Shown here piece after piece: positions 32,901-43,255 of a stretch of DNA of 64,000 nt. The DNA comes from Dysidea avara (lineage: Eukaryota > Porifera > Demospongiae > Dictyoceratida > Dysideidae), in NCBI RefSeq assembly GCF_963678975.1, contig NC_089277.1, forward strand, positions 25,556,672 to 25,620,671, given 5' to 3'. Made by a program: the position numbers and the translations under genes. Every line of letters starts with the position of its first letter. Position 1 is the stretch's first letter. Under the pieces are notes generated by a model. It did not search any database. It saw nothing but the letters and a program-made list of their open reading frames with translations, and was not told the origin of the DNA.

Positions 32901-35900
32901 GATGACTGCCAAGTTTTCAACCATTTTTTGTAAAGTCTACTATATCAAACCAACTCCTATAGGTGTGGTGGGGGAAGGGGGGATAGTGGTAGCAGTCTAG
33001 TAAGATATGTGAAAAAGTTTTACATCGTTCATTATATATTTTATAGGGACGCCAATTAAATACCGTAGTTCATCAACTTGGTCCAATCAGCACAGAATTA
33101 TGTGATCTTCTCTGCAAAATCAATCCCACAGAAAACAGTACTTCTAATAGGAATAGTTCAGCACACCAGGATATTAATACCAGACGTTTGCTGTCTAAGG
33201 TTAATCAAAGGTCAGTTTGTGGCAATCTATATTAAATTGTATAATTTTAAAATTTTAATTGTCACAATGCTGTCGATAATAAGCTTACGAAAATGCAGTG
33301 CATGTTGTATAACATGTTTAAAGCTATTATTTATTATATTAATTGTAGCAAATCAAATTTGAACACCCTACTGTAGCATCTGTATATATGGCTGGGCCTG
33401 CAAAAACAGGGCATGTGGATACATGATTTTTGCCTACTTTATCAAACTTTTCATAACATTTTACACCATTATGCTATTGCAATGAAACTTGTAGCCCTCA
33501 GTATAAGCATTTAGCATTTAATTGGCTTTATGATGCAACTAACAAAATACAAATATTCTGTTCCAGTACTGAGATGCAACCTGTAGTGTGACGAGGCGTA
33601 GTTTGTGTCCACATGCCCTGTTTTCACAGGCCTGATCACATATTGATATATACGTAGAAAGCCAAACTAGCATTCAATGGCATGATCAGGATGAATTACC
33701 AGATCACAGAGTGGTTGCAGCTATTCTGGATTATGTGATGAATGCAAGGTGAACATATCAAATTGTATGGTCTAGTCCAAACATGTTGAAATATTCAAGC
33801 ATTCCGAAATGTAATACATGTAGGAAGAATGGTTCCAGCCATACCTCACCTTGCTAAAATGTTATACCTACAGTGCATTAAGTTAAATGACAACAAATTC
33901 TTTCAGAGATTACAGATGCAGATAGTTAAGTAATACTAAATATCATGCATGCATAGAACTCAACAATAGGATATATGAATTGGATAAATACCTATTAACA
34001 AAGTACCCTTCTCTTAAAATTTGTTTGTGGAGAGAAGAGCTTTGTTATGAGTTCAACAAAATACCAGAAAATGAATGATATAGCTGAACATTTGGTTTGT
34101 TCTTTAGGACATCTCCTATGTGAAATTGCATAAGTTGCAACATACCTGTTAAATATTCATGGTTTTGGTATCTGATTACTCCCAGAGTGATCAATACGCA
34201 TCAGTTAGTAATTGGTTTGTATGCTAATGTATAGATGGTGGTATGTAGGCAAATAAGCACATGCTGTATCATGTACATACTGTGCTATACTGAAATCTGA
34301 TCCTGATACTATGCTTATACTATACTACTCACGAAAATTATAGTGCACACATGGGTTTTGGTAACAAGCACATTTTTGCGTACAACTACATACATACTAT
34401 TAATATACTTACTGTACTATACGTGAGTGCACTTGATATGAAAATTCAAGCAATGAACATCCCATTCCCAAAATGCTTATATATGCAACGTCAGAGGGTA
34501 TTATATGTAACTCCACACTCATGGTCTCTAGCGTACTCAGTAAGTATCTTCACTACAAAAATTTTAATAAAAAATATTTATGTGCATGATACAAATAAAG
34601 TGAAACTTACTTATTGTTTTGTTTTAGAGATAACCACAATAACAGATTCAATGGAAGCACTCAGCAAGATTCCCATGAGTTTCTTAGATGTTTACTGCAA
34701 TATATTAAGGATGAGCAAGTACAGGTACAGTGTGTATAACACTTTAGAAAATTCAGAATACTATATACATTTATTTTGGATTATTAAATTAGTAGGGAAG
34801 CATAATCGAAACTGTGAGGAGCCATTTGTATATTTGTAAATTGCATGCTCCTTGCCTTCAGCCAATATTTGATCACAAAATCAGCACAGTTATTTCAAAC
34901 TGACATCTTGTATTGTCAGCAAAAATAACTGGGAGTCTTGGACACAAAGGATGACAAAGGGGAGTCCATGACGCATGTATTGTACATGCTGAGGTCATTG
35001 AAAAGGCACATCTTGGGGCAAAGTGAAATTGAATGGTGAAGAAATAAAGCCCATAGCCTTATCCATCATTGAGTTATTCTGTTATAGAAAATCTTTAAAA
35101 ACTTGTTGGAAGGGTTTAGGGTCACTCTGAAGATGTTTATGGGGATTGGCTATGCGTAACAAATACTGCCAAGCTGTAAGGTGAGGCTGGTTTTTGGGTG
35201 ATACTGTTGGTAAAGAAAGCCCAAACCACACATGATCCCTAATACACAAACTTTGACAGTATAAAACATATGTTAGCGGCATAAAATTATGATGAAATTA
35301 ATGTGGCTAAAAACTTTGGCAAATCGTCATGTTTTGTCACATGTCAAAACACATTAGCTAATGATGACTGGAAATATACACTTTTGCAGAAAAAGTTTTG
35401 CAAACTGAAGAACAATTTGCTAATTGAAATATATAAATTCCTACTATTATATGGTATAGTGGTCCCTACTAGCTTGCAAAATTCCAATTTTTTTCTTATA
35501 CTTGTTTGCTGTTTGTTAACATTTTTGTAAAATAATTTCTCATTATTTTTATAACACCTCACCATTGAGATGCATTCAGACACATGAGGGTATAGTTGTT
35601 TGAATAATTAAACGTGCACCCATATTACTAGGAGTGTATATAATCAATGTAAGTATGTTATACATGAAGCTAGATCTGATCACTTCAGCTTGGTGTAATA
35701 AACATTATGATATGATTTTCATTTCTTCACACATAGTAGATAGACTATTAACCGCAAGCCATTCGCAAGCTTCTGTGAATTGACACCTTCACACTGCATG
35801 CACAACTGAAATGAAATGGGATGACAAAGGTAAGTGTAGTGTATGTACCACAGTATACATAGAGGCACCTGTTGGGCAGAAAATTCACATATAACTGAAA

Positions 35901-38900
35901 AAAATCAACCCTATTTCCAGTTACGAAGCTGCACTTGTCTGAAGGCATCAATTAGCAACAAGTCAACAGGCAAAAAGTTGAAAGTGTCAGTTACAAAGAA
36001 GTCAGTCATGGGCTTGGATCATATAATAATTGGTACTGCTAAGACATCGCAAAGGTATTGTGAAGCTGGTTTCTAATCAATGCGCTAAGTGCACACCTTA
36101 ATGATCTCTATTATACAGCATTACTGTAAGATTAATGTGTTATGTAATTCACTTCATTCTAGTGCATTAAAAATGAAGTTGAGAACTGTAGTGCTCCTGA
36201 ACTTACTGATGAAATGAAGTCAGGTATGATTTAATACATGGAGATGGAGTGAAGTGGTGTATGGTGTATTATATATGGTAGTATGGTGCATAGGCAAATC
36301 AAAGGCTGCCACCGCTGTTACACATCGTGGTTGCAACATACTTCTTTTGGTCCCACAGTCAGGCCATCAAAGGTTACAGGATAAGTGGAATTTTAGAAAA
36401 GTTGGAATGGATACAACCAGCAAAAACTGACTGATAAATTTCATCACCTCAATGTGGGTTGCATTACAGTATGTAAATTCTTCATATAGCATTGTTGTAT
36501 CCTTCCACTACAATGATCAGAATGCTCTAATAGAGCAATCATGAGCATTGAAATGCTCTACTAGAACAATCAAGAATTTGTGAGAGACTACAGGATAACT
36601 GACCAATAGTTATGTGCCTGTGTACATGTAAAAATTGGATAATGGAGTCAATTAACACTGAAATTCATCTGGCCTTTTCTTTTAGTCAAGCATATGTGAC
36701 CAACTGAGCAAAAATCTGCCGTTCTCACAAAATTCCATTTTACTATAATAAGTGTGATACGTACACAAAAATTACACATGTTTAATCACTTTGGTGTGCA
36801 TTATAAAAACCCATACACCGTTGGATTCAACTGTTCGTGAAAGCTTTGTTTTGTATTTGTTTGTGCAAATGGCACATGAGTTATGGGTGTTTATTTACAA
36901 TGCAGTAGAAATAAAAGTTTACCATCATCATTTGTTTATTGTAATGGCCTTCTTCTTTGTCTACATGGAGGAGTACAGGGAACACACTATACATTGATGG
37001 ATTTGCCAGTTTGTGATGAACAGATTGAGCAAAGTCACATCTTTGTAGCTTATTTTAGAAATGAGTTATGATTGAACAAAAAAGTACCTGTTTGCCATAT
37101 AGTTGCTGTACAAATCAAACTTATTGCTGTTCCAACTGTCTAGCTGCATTATAACTTCAACACAAAACACTGAAACTTTGACTCTCCATTCCTATGTTAC
37201 TATAGATAACAGAGAAGCAATAAAATGGAATTCGAGGAATGTGCAAGAACACCTGGTATTTTACTTAGCCAGTCACATATAGCTACCCAATGATGGAATC
37301 AATCATAGATTAACGATGCAGAGCATGGTCATAAAAATAAAGGCACGTAAGGTCCTCAGACATGTATGACCAAACAGGACCACAAAATTTAGAAGGGACC
37401 AGTGTGGGCATGGCAAGGAAGGCTTTATCCAACACTTTAAATACACATGCTATCACATCCGTATACTACTGTATGCACACTTTTGTACATAGCTATGAAT
37501 TAACAAGCCTGAGTCATATCTGGTTGTTGAGTTGATTTGGGAAATGATATGGGTTTCAGAACCTGTACAGGGGCATAGCCAGGATTTTCTTGAAGGGGGT
37601 TTGAATTTTAAGTAGAATGTCTTTAAGGGAAGGCCTGAGTGCTTCCCCCTAGACCACATTTGAACAAAAATGATACATACACAAAATGTGCCCTTAGGCA
37701 GTAACATTAAAAGGTGCTATTTGTGCATCTAGCTAGCTAAAACCTATACACTGTTATTTATGCAGCTTATAGAAACTATAAACCTTTTTGTAGCTAACAA
37801 TAACTTAATCTTCACTTCCAGACAACATACTGCCGACAGCCAACTTCAATTTCTTTATCACATGTATGGGAGCCCTATACACTTGAGTCCCTTAATTGGT
37901 AACACTTTCTTCCAGGTAGACATTATTCTCAGTCAGTCCTCCTGTTGATGGTCAGTTACTTCAGACTTGGCTTGTACTCCAATGTATTCAACACATTGTG
38001 TGCCCGCAACTTGTGACAAATAAATAAACCATTCATCAAGTAAATATACATCAACTATTTACAGTTTGTGTTCACCTGACACATGTATAACACAACTACT
38101 CAAGTTTATCACAGCTGCTGCCTTGTAATATGTCTCAACCAACCAACAGTCCTTCCATGCATCACGTGTGCTACTGATCACATGATGCATTAGATCTTAA
38201 TGATTTGCAATAGTTCAGCATTACACTAATGAAATGTGACCCTCAAGAGTATTACAGAGGAGTGCCAGTGTGCAAAGTAGCTACCAGAGAACTCCAGGGT
38301 TGTAAGATTTGATGTGATTTTTAAATTTAAAAAAAATGCTTCTGAAAGTGAGGTTCGTCTGAACCATCCGAACCCCCCTGGCTATGCCCTTGCTGTAGAG
38401 AGCAAGGAAGAGGTAGAGATTTTAAAGAATATTCATGTATGAGAACAGTGGGAGAGTTAGGTCCTGCTCAACAAACTATGTATAAGGGACTTGCAAATCA
38501 TGCATGTCCATGTGATTGATGGGGACACTAGTGTGACATAGTGGCATCATGCATGCCAGGGAGCTTGAAACATTGCTGATAACTGATGTAAGTACATAAA
38601 ATAGGTCTGCAAGCACACGTACAAATCATCTAGTACAAAAGATCATCACTTATTTCAAATGCAAAAGTGTACACAGTAAAAACTACACGTGAAAGCTTCA
38701 TGTGCAGAATGGATAACTGGCTATAGTATGTTCACGTTGAGCTGAATCCTGAAAAACAGCTAAAAATTAAAAGTGGACTTTTTCGCAACAGAGTTAACAT
38801 TTCAGCCAACCAGATGATTATTGGTAACAACAAAGGTGTCAACAACAGACATGTATGGTTTGGCTCCATTACAAGTTTGTGAAAGGGCTGTAATGGACAC

Positions 38901-41470
38901 TGTACTTTTATGGCTTCCCCTAGGAAATGTATTGTGAAAATTTTGATTGGCCGTAAATACTATGTCAAGCATTTGAACAAAAAGATTTTGAAGTATTTTT
39001 AGCGGGTCAAGCAGTACTACAAATGAGCCAAATTTCAAGATCATGTGTATTTGCATCCATGAGTTATTAGATGTTTTTGAGGATCCAGCTCAACGTGAAC
39101 ATAGTATAATATGTACCTACAACTGATTCACAAATGTAAAAGTAATTAACATGAAAATTAACAACAAGAAGTGATCTGGCATCTTCAACAACATAGCAAT
39201 ATTAATCTTATCAACAAATGTTTTCAGTCTTATAACTTACAGTAGTTAAACCGTCATTCACAAACAATTCTCTTGATTGCTCTATTAGAGTAATTCAGTG
39301 CCCGTGACTGCTCTTTAGAGAGCACCACAATTGTTTTAGTGAAAAGATATAACAATGCTATGAAGAAGCATATAGGTGTAATTCAACCCACATTGAGGTG
39401 ATGAGTTTATCAGTTGCTTCCGCTGGTTTTTTTCCATCCCTCTCTCTGTACCCATTCACAACTTCAGTTTGCACTTACTTGTCTGAATGAATTGAAATTA
39501 CACTACTCAGCAATGAATTTCACTCAGCTACATGTGTGAATGTGAAGCAGTACAATGGCTGGACTGATTGACATTGTGCTTGTACGTGAGAACTGCCCTA
39601 ACCACCAATAAATTAACTAACCATCAAGGCAGCAAGTATAGTGAGCAAAATCATTCCTCGGGCTCAGCGTTCAGTGATAGCCAATATATGAATGGATCTG
39701 CAGAAGGGGGTTTATAGCCTTTCCAATTGCATGTACTTGGCAATGCATAACTTCACCAGTGAATAAGGTACCAGCTTGAACTTTGGTCACTTTACACCCC
39801 CTAATATAGCATTATCCCCAGGTGTTATTTTATGGTGATAGATGAAACACATGAAGAATTATGATTCATCAAACTTGGAAATTTTGCAAGGCTGTAGTTA
39901 AGATCCCTTTTCACAGATCTGGTCATATATATATACCTGCTTCTTCCATGTTGCAAATGGGTGCTTTTGATCAATGCATACTCCATACTGCAAAACAGTT
40001 ATAATAAACCATAATTGAATGTCTCTTATTTTACATAATCCCAGGAGAAAGTTCCCTCTGTAAAGATAATCATTACTGAAATTGTTAGTGAAAATCCCTT
40101 TTTGTCAATAATATCACTATAACAATAGAGGCATTTACTCAATGGTTTTTGCAGTGAATATATCCATATTGTATGAATGCATGTCCATAGAGTTCAGTGA
40201 ATAGGTTGTTTATTTACTGGTTAGAATACCGTCGAGCAGCTGACAGAGGTGTCACTGTGCTAGAAAGAGAGATTGGCGGAGCAAACACTAGTACCATTAT
40301 ATGTCGACAATGCTTAAAGGTAGAGATATTCAGTGTGTTACAGGATGCTCTATTTTACTGTTTTTGATGATCTTTCAGCCTTCACAATTAAAAGAACCAT
40401 TTTTTGATTTATCACTATCTATCCCAGATCAGCAGGTAAAGTTTATTAGCCAGTTCACCCTGCTGTATGTTACATTACTTACTACAAGGTTCAGGTCACA
40501 GTTCAAAGGAGTGACCCAAGAAGAGAAACACCTGATTTAGTAGAAAGGCATGAAAGTAGTACCATTTCCTATTGTTTACCAGGTGCTATCAATGAAGAGA
40601 ATACAAACCTCACAGCTTCAAATAGACAGGAAATTGTGGCTTCACCAGTATTAAATCTATCTTCAAATCCAGGAAATAGTGATGACTCCAAAAATTCCAA
40701 TGTAAATCCTAAAGTGGCAACTGAATTCTCTGCATTGCAAGAGTACTTGCGCAATGAAGGATTTCACTACCATCCACCATCTTTAGAAAGACCACTGAGC
40801 ACAAATGGTTTAGAGCAGTCACTGCTTGATTACACAAATGTAGATGTTTTAGGAGATGATCAACGATTCATATGTAACCACTGCAATAATGATCACAGTA
40901 AGTTGCAGGAGAAAGGAGCTTTAGTAATGATGTATGTGCTTGTGGTATAGGTTTAGTGAGCAAACAGGCATTGATCATGAGATTACAAAAATTGTTGATT
41001 TTGCACATTAAAAGATTTGAAATTGGCAATGTAGCAGTGACTAAAAATAATGAGTTTCTCTCATTTGCATTATTGCTGGACATGGCACCCTACTGTACAA
41101 ATGGATGTCTACAGGTTTTCAGTCTTTTCATGCACTAGCTATAATTGTTATGTATATACTTCCCCACCTACAGGAACTACAAGATAAACATGGCAGAATC
41201 TTGTACGGCCTAAAAGCTGTTGTAGTGCACAGAGGGAGGAAACTCAGCAGTGGTCACTATGTTGCGTATGTGAGAAGATTTAGAGCCCAGCAAAGCACAT
41301 CAGAAAATTTACCACCTTCACAAAACTGGGAGTACGATCAGAATGCTGTTCATACAGGAGATTGGTATTTATGCAGTGATCAGATAATCACCAAGTGTTC
41401 TACTGGATTTGCTGAAGTCAGAAGGGAAGAGGCTTACATACTGTTTTATGAACTATTACCAAAAGTGTAA
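26932..41470 (+). CDS. USP-family ubiquitin-specific protease, USP16/45-like, 13 exons supported
   Basis: Exons: 26932-26969, 29757-29847, 30520-30567, 31267-31338, 33047-33210, 33662-33748, 34628-34724, 36163-36223, 40225-40319, 40379-40435, 40489-40897, 40951-41114, 41174-41470. All join in phase with GT-AG ends, giving about 560 residues, 5' incomplete. It should be a cysteine protease that removes ubiquitin. The Cys box is LPNDGFKCYCNAIVQAM (exons 3-4), followed by FNGSTQQDSHEFLRCLL, REIGGANTSTIICRQC, KEPFFDLSLSIP, LILHIKRFEIG, the His box LSSGHYVAYV, and WYLCSDQ with the Asp. The order and spacing match USP16/45. Odd points: the usual GNTC reads GFKC, losing the oxyanion Asn; no N-terminal zinc-finger UBP was found. 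The acceptor of 33662-33748 (AAAG) is weak, but the exon keeps phase. The first exon is uncertain. Confidence 0.85.
27286..27517. mobile_element. Pogo/Tigger-like MITE in a USP intron
   Basis: The left end is CAGTAGGATCTCCATTATTT and the right end is the complement of CAGTAGGACCTCAGTTATCT. TA flanks both sides (27284-27285, 27518-27519). Such ends and a TA target fit the pogo/Tigger group. It is 232 bp with no coding capacity, and contains a CTCTAACAGAGCAGTC variant near 27440. Confidence 0.75.
28458..28601. repeat. Hairpin repeat
   Basis: GGTTATTGCCCAAATC at the left and GATTTGTGCAATAACC at the right; the arms pair almost continuously to a small loop around 28530 (ATAATCACC / GGTGATTAT). 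Probably a foldback MITE in a USP intron. Confidence 0.7.
28985..29625. mobile_element. hAT-like MITE with an 8 bp target duplication
   Basis: The inverted ends are CATAGGAGGATCTGAG at the left and the complement of CATAGGTGGATCTAGG at the right. GGCTCACT is repeated exactly at 28977-28984 and 29626-29633. An 8 bp duplication is the hAT hallmark. It is 641 bp, holds one ACTCTAATAGAGCAGTC motif at 29229-29246 and a run of about 22 Cs near 29577, and has no transposase. Confidence 0.85.
30341..30427. repeat. Short inverted repeat
   Basis: CATAATTTTGTAGCCCGATG pairs imperfectly with CCTGAGGGCTAAATTACG around a ~40 bp centre. It lies about 90 bp upstream of the catalytic-Cys exon at 30520. Confidence 0.5.
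31665..31743. repeat. Foldback repeat 1
   Basis: AGTCTTGTCCCC at the left and GGGGACAAGACT at the right are perfect inverted copies, with further pairing inside around GATCACGTG and CATGATC. Confidence 0.7.
31864..31953. repeat. Foldback repeat 2
   Basis: GTTAAACCCCACCATGAGTA at the left pairs with TACTCATGGTGGGGTTTAAC at the right; both are 20 bp and perfect. The central spacer is about 45 bp. Confidence 0.8.
33387..33640. mobile_element. TA-flanked MITE, 254 bp, abutting a USP exon
   Basis: The left end is TATGGCTGGGCCTGCAAAAA and the right end is the complement of TGTGATCAGGCCTGTGAAAA, both leading to CAGGGCATGTGG. TA flanks each side. It ends 21 bp before the exon at 33662, so the MITE now supplies part of that exon's upstream splice region. 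Same family and size as 42793-43045. Confidence 0.75.
36385..36600. repeat. Left copy of a diverged inverted repeat pair
   Basis: It contains TTTCATCACCTCAATGTGGG, then TAGCATTGTTGTATC, then two CTCTAATAGAGCAATCA-type motifs. The same order is found inverted at 39245-39450. Confidence 0.65.
36695..37277. mobile_element. TGTGACC-ended MITE
   Basis: The left end is TGTGACCAACTGAGCAAAAA and the right end is the complement of TGTGACTGGCTAAGTAAAAT; both continue to AATTCCATTTTA. TA flanks each side. No coding content. Confidence 0.65.
37568..38392. mobile_element. 5 bp-TSD MITE, family copy 2
   Basis: The left end is CAGGGGCATAGCCAGG and the right end is the complement of CAAGGGCATAGCCAGG. CTGTA is repeated exactly at 37563-37567 and 38393-38397. 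Subterminal GAAGGGGG and CCCCCC runs match the other copies. It is 825 bp and non-coding. Confidence 0.85.
38722..39107. mobile_element. MITE with ~40 bp inverted ends
   Basis: The left end is TATAGTATGTTCACGTTGAG and the right end is the complement of TATACTATGTTCACGTTGAG, continuing into CTG.ATCCT.AAAAAC. No coding content. Confidence 0.75.
39245..39450. repeat. Right copy of the diverged inverted repeat pair
   Basis: The reverse complement reads CTCATCACCTCAATGTGGG, TAGCATTGTTATATC, then CTCTTTAGAGAGC-like and CTCTAATAGAGCAATCA motifs, in the same order as 36385-36600. The pair encloses two MITEs with different ends. Confidence 0.65.
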
Positions 41471-41559
41471 GCTTTGCATGATAGGTCAAGCTATGCATGA
41501 ATGTTGTTTAGCTAACAAAATTATTTATGAAATCATTTTTAATGTATCAGTGCAATCTT

Positions 41560-41831
41560 CATAGGCATAGCTTAGATAGTGAGGCTCTGGTGTCCAGGTT
41601 GTTGTAAAACCAGTCAGCATGTGAAGCATGATTTCTTTAGAGGGGTCTGGAGGTATATATGCATCCACAGGAATATTTTTGAAGATTTAGCTTTCTCAAA
41701 TCAATTCTGAGGGCAATCTTATTTACTGACTGCTCTATTAGAAGAACTGACTGTTCTATTAGGATATTTCACAAATTAAAAGCAGAAAATCGTTAGGGGG
41801 CCCCTTTGCCCCCTGGGTTGCTACACCTATG
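41560..41831. mobile_element. CATAGG-ended MITE-like repeat
   Basis: The left end is CATAGGCATAGCTTAG and the right end is the complement of CATAGGTGTAGCAACC. Two CTCTATTAGA-type motifs lie at 41726-41767. No convincing target duplication. It begins 90 bp after the USP stop. Confidence 0.5.
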
Positions 41832-41879
41832 ATTTAATTATATTGTGTCATCCCCAGCATCATCAAAATAGCTAATCAC

Positions 41880-41938
41880 AGCACACTGACATGCAGTGAG
41901 AGTCTTGGCCCACGACTTTCACTGCATGTCAATGTGCT
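41880..41938. repeat. Strong short hairpin
   Basis: AGCACACTGACATGCAGTGA pairs with TCACTGCATGTCAATGTGCT around a short loop, with one mismatch in 20. It lies between the convergent USP and kinase genes, where it could affect transcript ends; that role is speculative. Confidence 0.75.
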
Positions 41939-41955
41939 GGGATTCTTGAACATGC

Positions 41956-42454
41956 AGTGTTGGGGATAACACGTTATTGTGTAATATAACGAAATACGCT
42001 ATAAAAACAGGTAATATAACTCAAGTTACTTTACTTACAAATGTAACATGTTACATAGCTAAATAATGAAGTTACTGTAATGAGTCTAATATGAAGTAAT
42101 CTATTTACTACATACAAGTAAAAATTACTAATCTCATTTGTACTCCACTGAGTAATGCCTAACCACAACAAAGTAATGAAACCTACATAATACTGAATGA
42201 AGCTTATTCACCAGCTTCTTACTTATAATCAAGATTTGCACATTGTCCAGCACCACAATCATGTCACGTGATAAAGTGGTAGTTTCATACGTGACAGATT
42301 AGGCTGTGAACACAAACTAATAATATTGTAATATTAACATAGTTACTTTATTTTATGGGTAATTTTATGTAACTGTAGCTAAATAGTTTGGTTGCAAATA
42401 ATACAGTATGTAATATGTAATGAGTTACTTTTAAAAAGTAATTGCCCCAACACT
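41956..42454. mobile_element. MITE with AGTGTTGGGG ends, rich in GTTACT
   Basis: AGTGTTGGGG at the left and CCCCAACACT at the right, with an interior of many AAGTTACTT and GTAAT words in both orientations. No clear target duplication. Confidence 0.6.
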
Positions 42455-42792
42455 AGTACTGATCATGACCTTGTAATAGCAATGACATTCTACAGGGGTG
42501 GTGGATCCATGGCTTGGAAATTCTAGTTTTAGGATTTGAAATTCTTCTACCGCTTCTGGGGGGCTAGCCCCTGTAAACTACTGATCTTTTGCAGAATGGT
42601 TTAAAGGTTTTTGTGCACAAATTAGTAGTAAAAATGAAGTTTTAATTCTGAATGGCCTTAATTTTAAAACATGAGTTGCAGGGATATGTGACATTTATGA
42701 GTGGTTTATTATTGTGTGGCATTATTACAGTAGTTATGGTATACTATACTGTACCATTGCTCAACATTACAATTAGACTGTTATCTTACATA

Positions 42793-43045
42793 TGTGACCG
42801 GGACTGCGAAAATAGGGCATGTGGGCATAAGCTACACCCCGGTCATGTAGCATGTCATATCTCAGTAATGGGATAGAATATTTTCATTCTGTAACTTGTA
42901 TTGTAAAGCCAACTAACTAACTGTTGAATAAGTGCTGAAAAGTTCATGGTTACAGAGTCATGGAATACAAAGTTATGACACAAAAGTTTGAAAAGTAGGC
43001 AATTTTTATGTTCCCACATGCCCTATTTTTGCAGGACCAGTCACA
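42793..43045. mobile_element. TA-flanked MITE, 253 bp
   Basis: The left end is TGTGACCGGGACTGCGAAAA and the right end is the complement of TGTGACTGGTCCTGCAAAAA, both followed by TAGGGCATGTGGG. TA flanks both sides. Same family as 33387-33640. Confidence 0.8.
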
Positions 43046-43255
43046 TAATCATATTCAACATCTCTCTCTGGCATTTTTCCACGCAGCTTATATATATATT
43101 TCCGATAAGTTAAATACTTATGTGTAGCTATTGTAGCTATAAAACTCATTAAGAAGTTAAAATAGTGTAGTGTGAGTATTGTAACAATTACAACTACAAG
43201 TCACTGTTTCCTAGACACTAAATGCCACAGTTTATAACCATATGGACATCATTTC

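Noticed and set aside
33658-33748. Exon starting at the obvious TAG acceptor at 33657
   Set aside because: In the required incoming phase this gives a stop four codons in; starting four bases later (33662) keeps the frame open and in phase on both sides.
34351-34839. Open frame of 162 codons on the plus strand
   Set aside because: It overlaps the USP exon 34628-34724 in another frame, resembles nothing, and reads through intron sequence on both sides.
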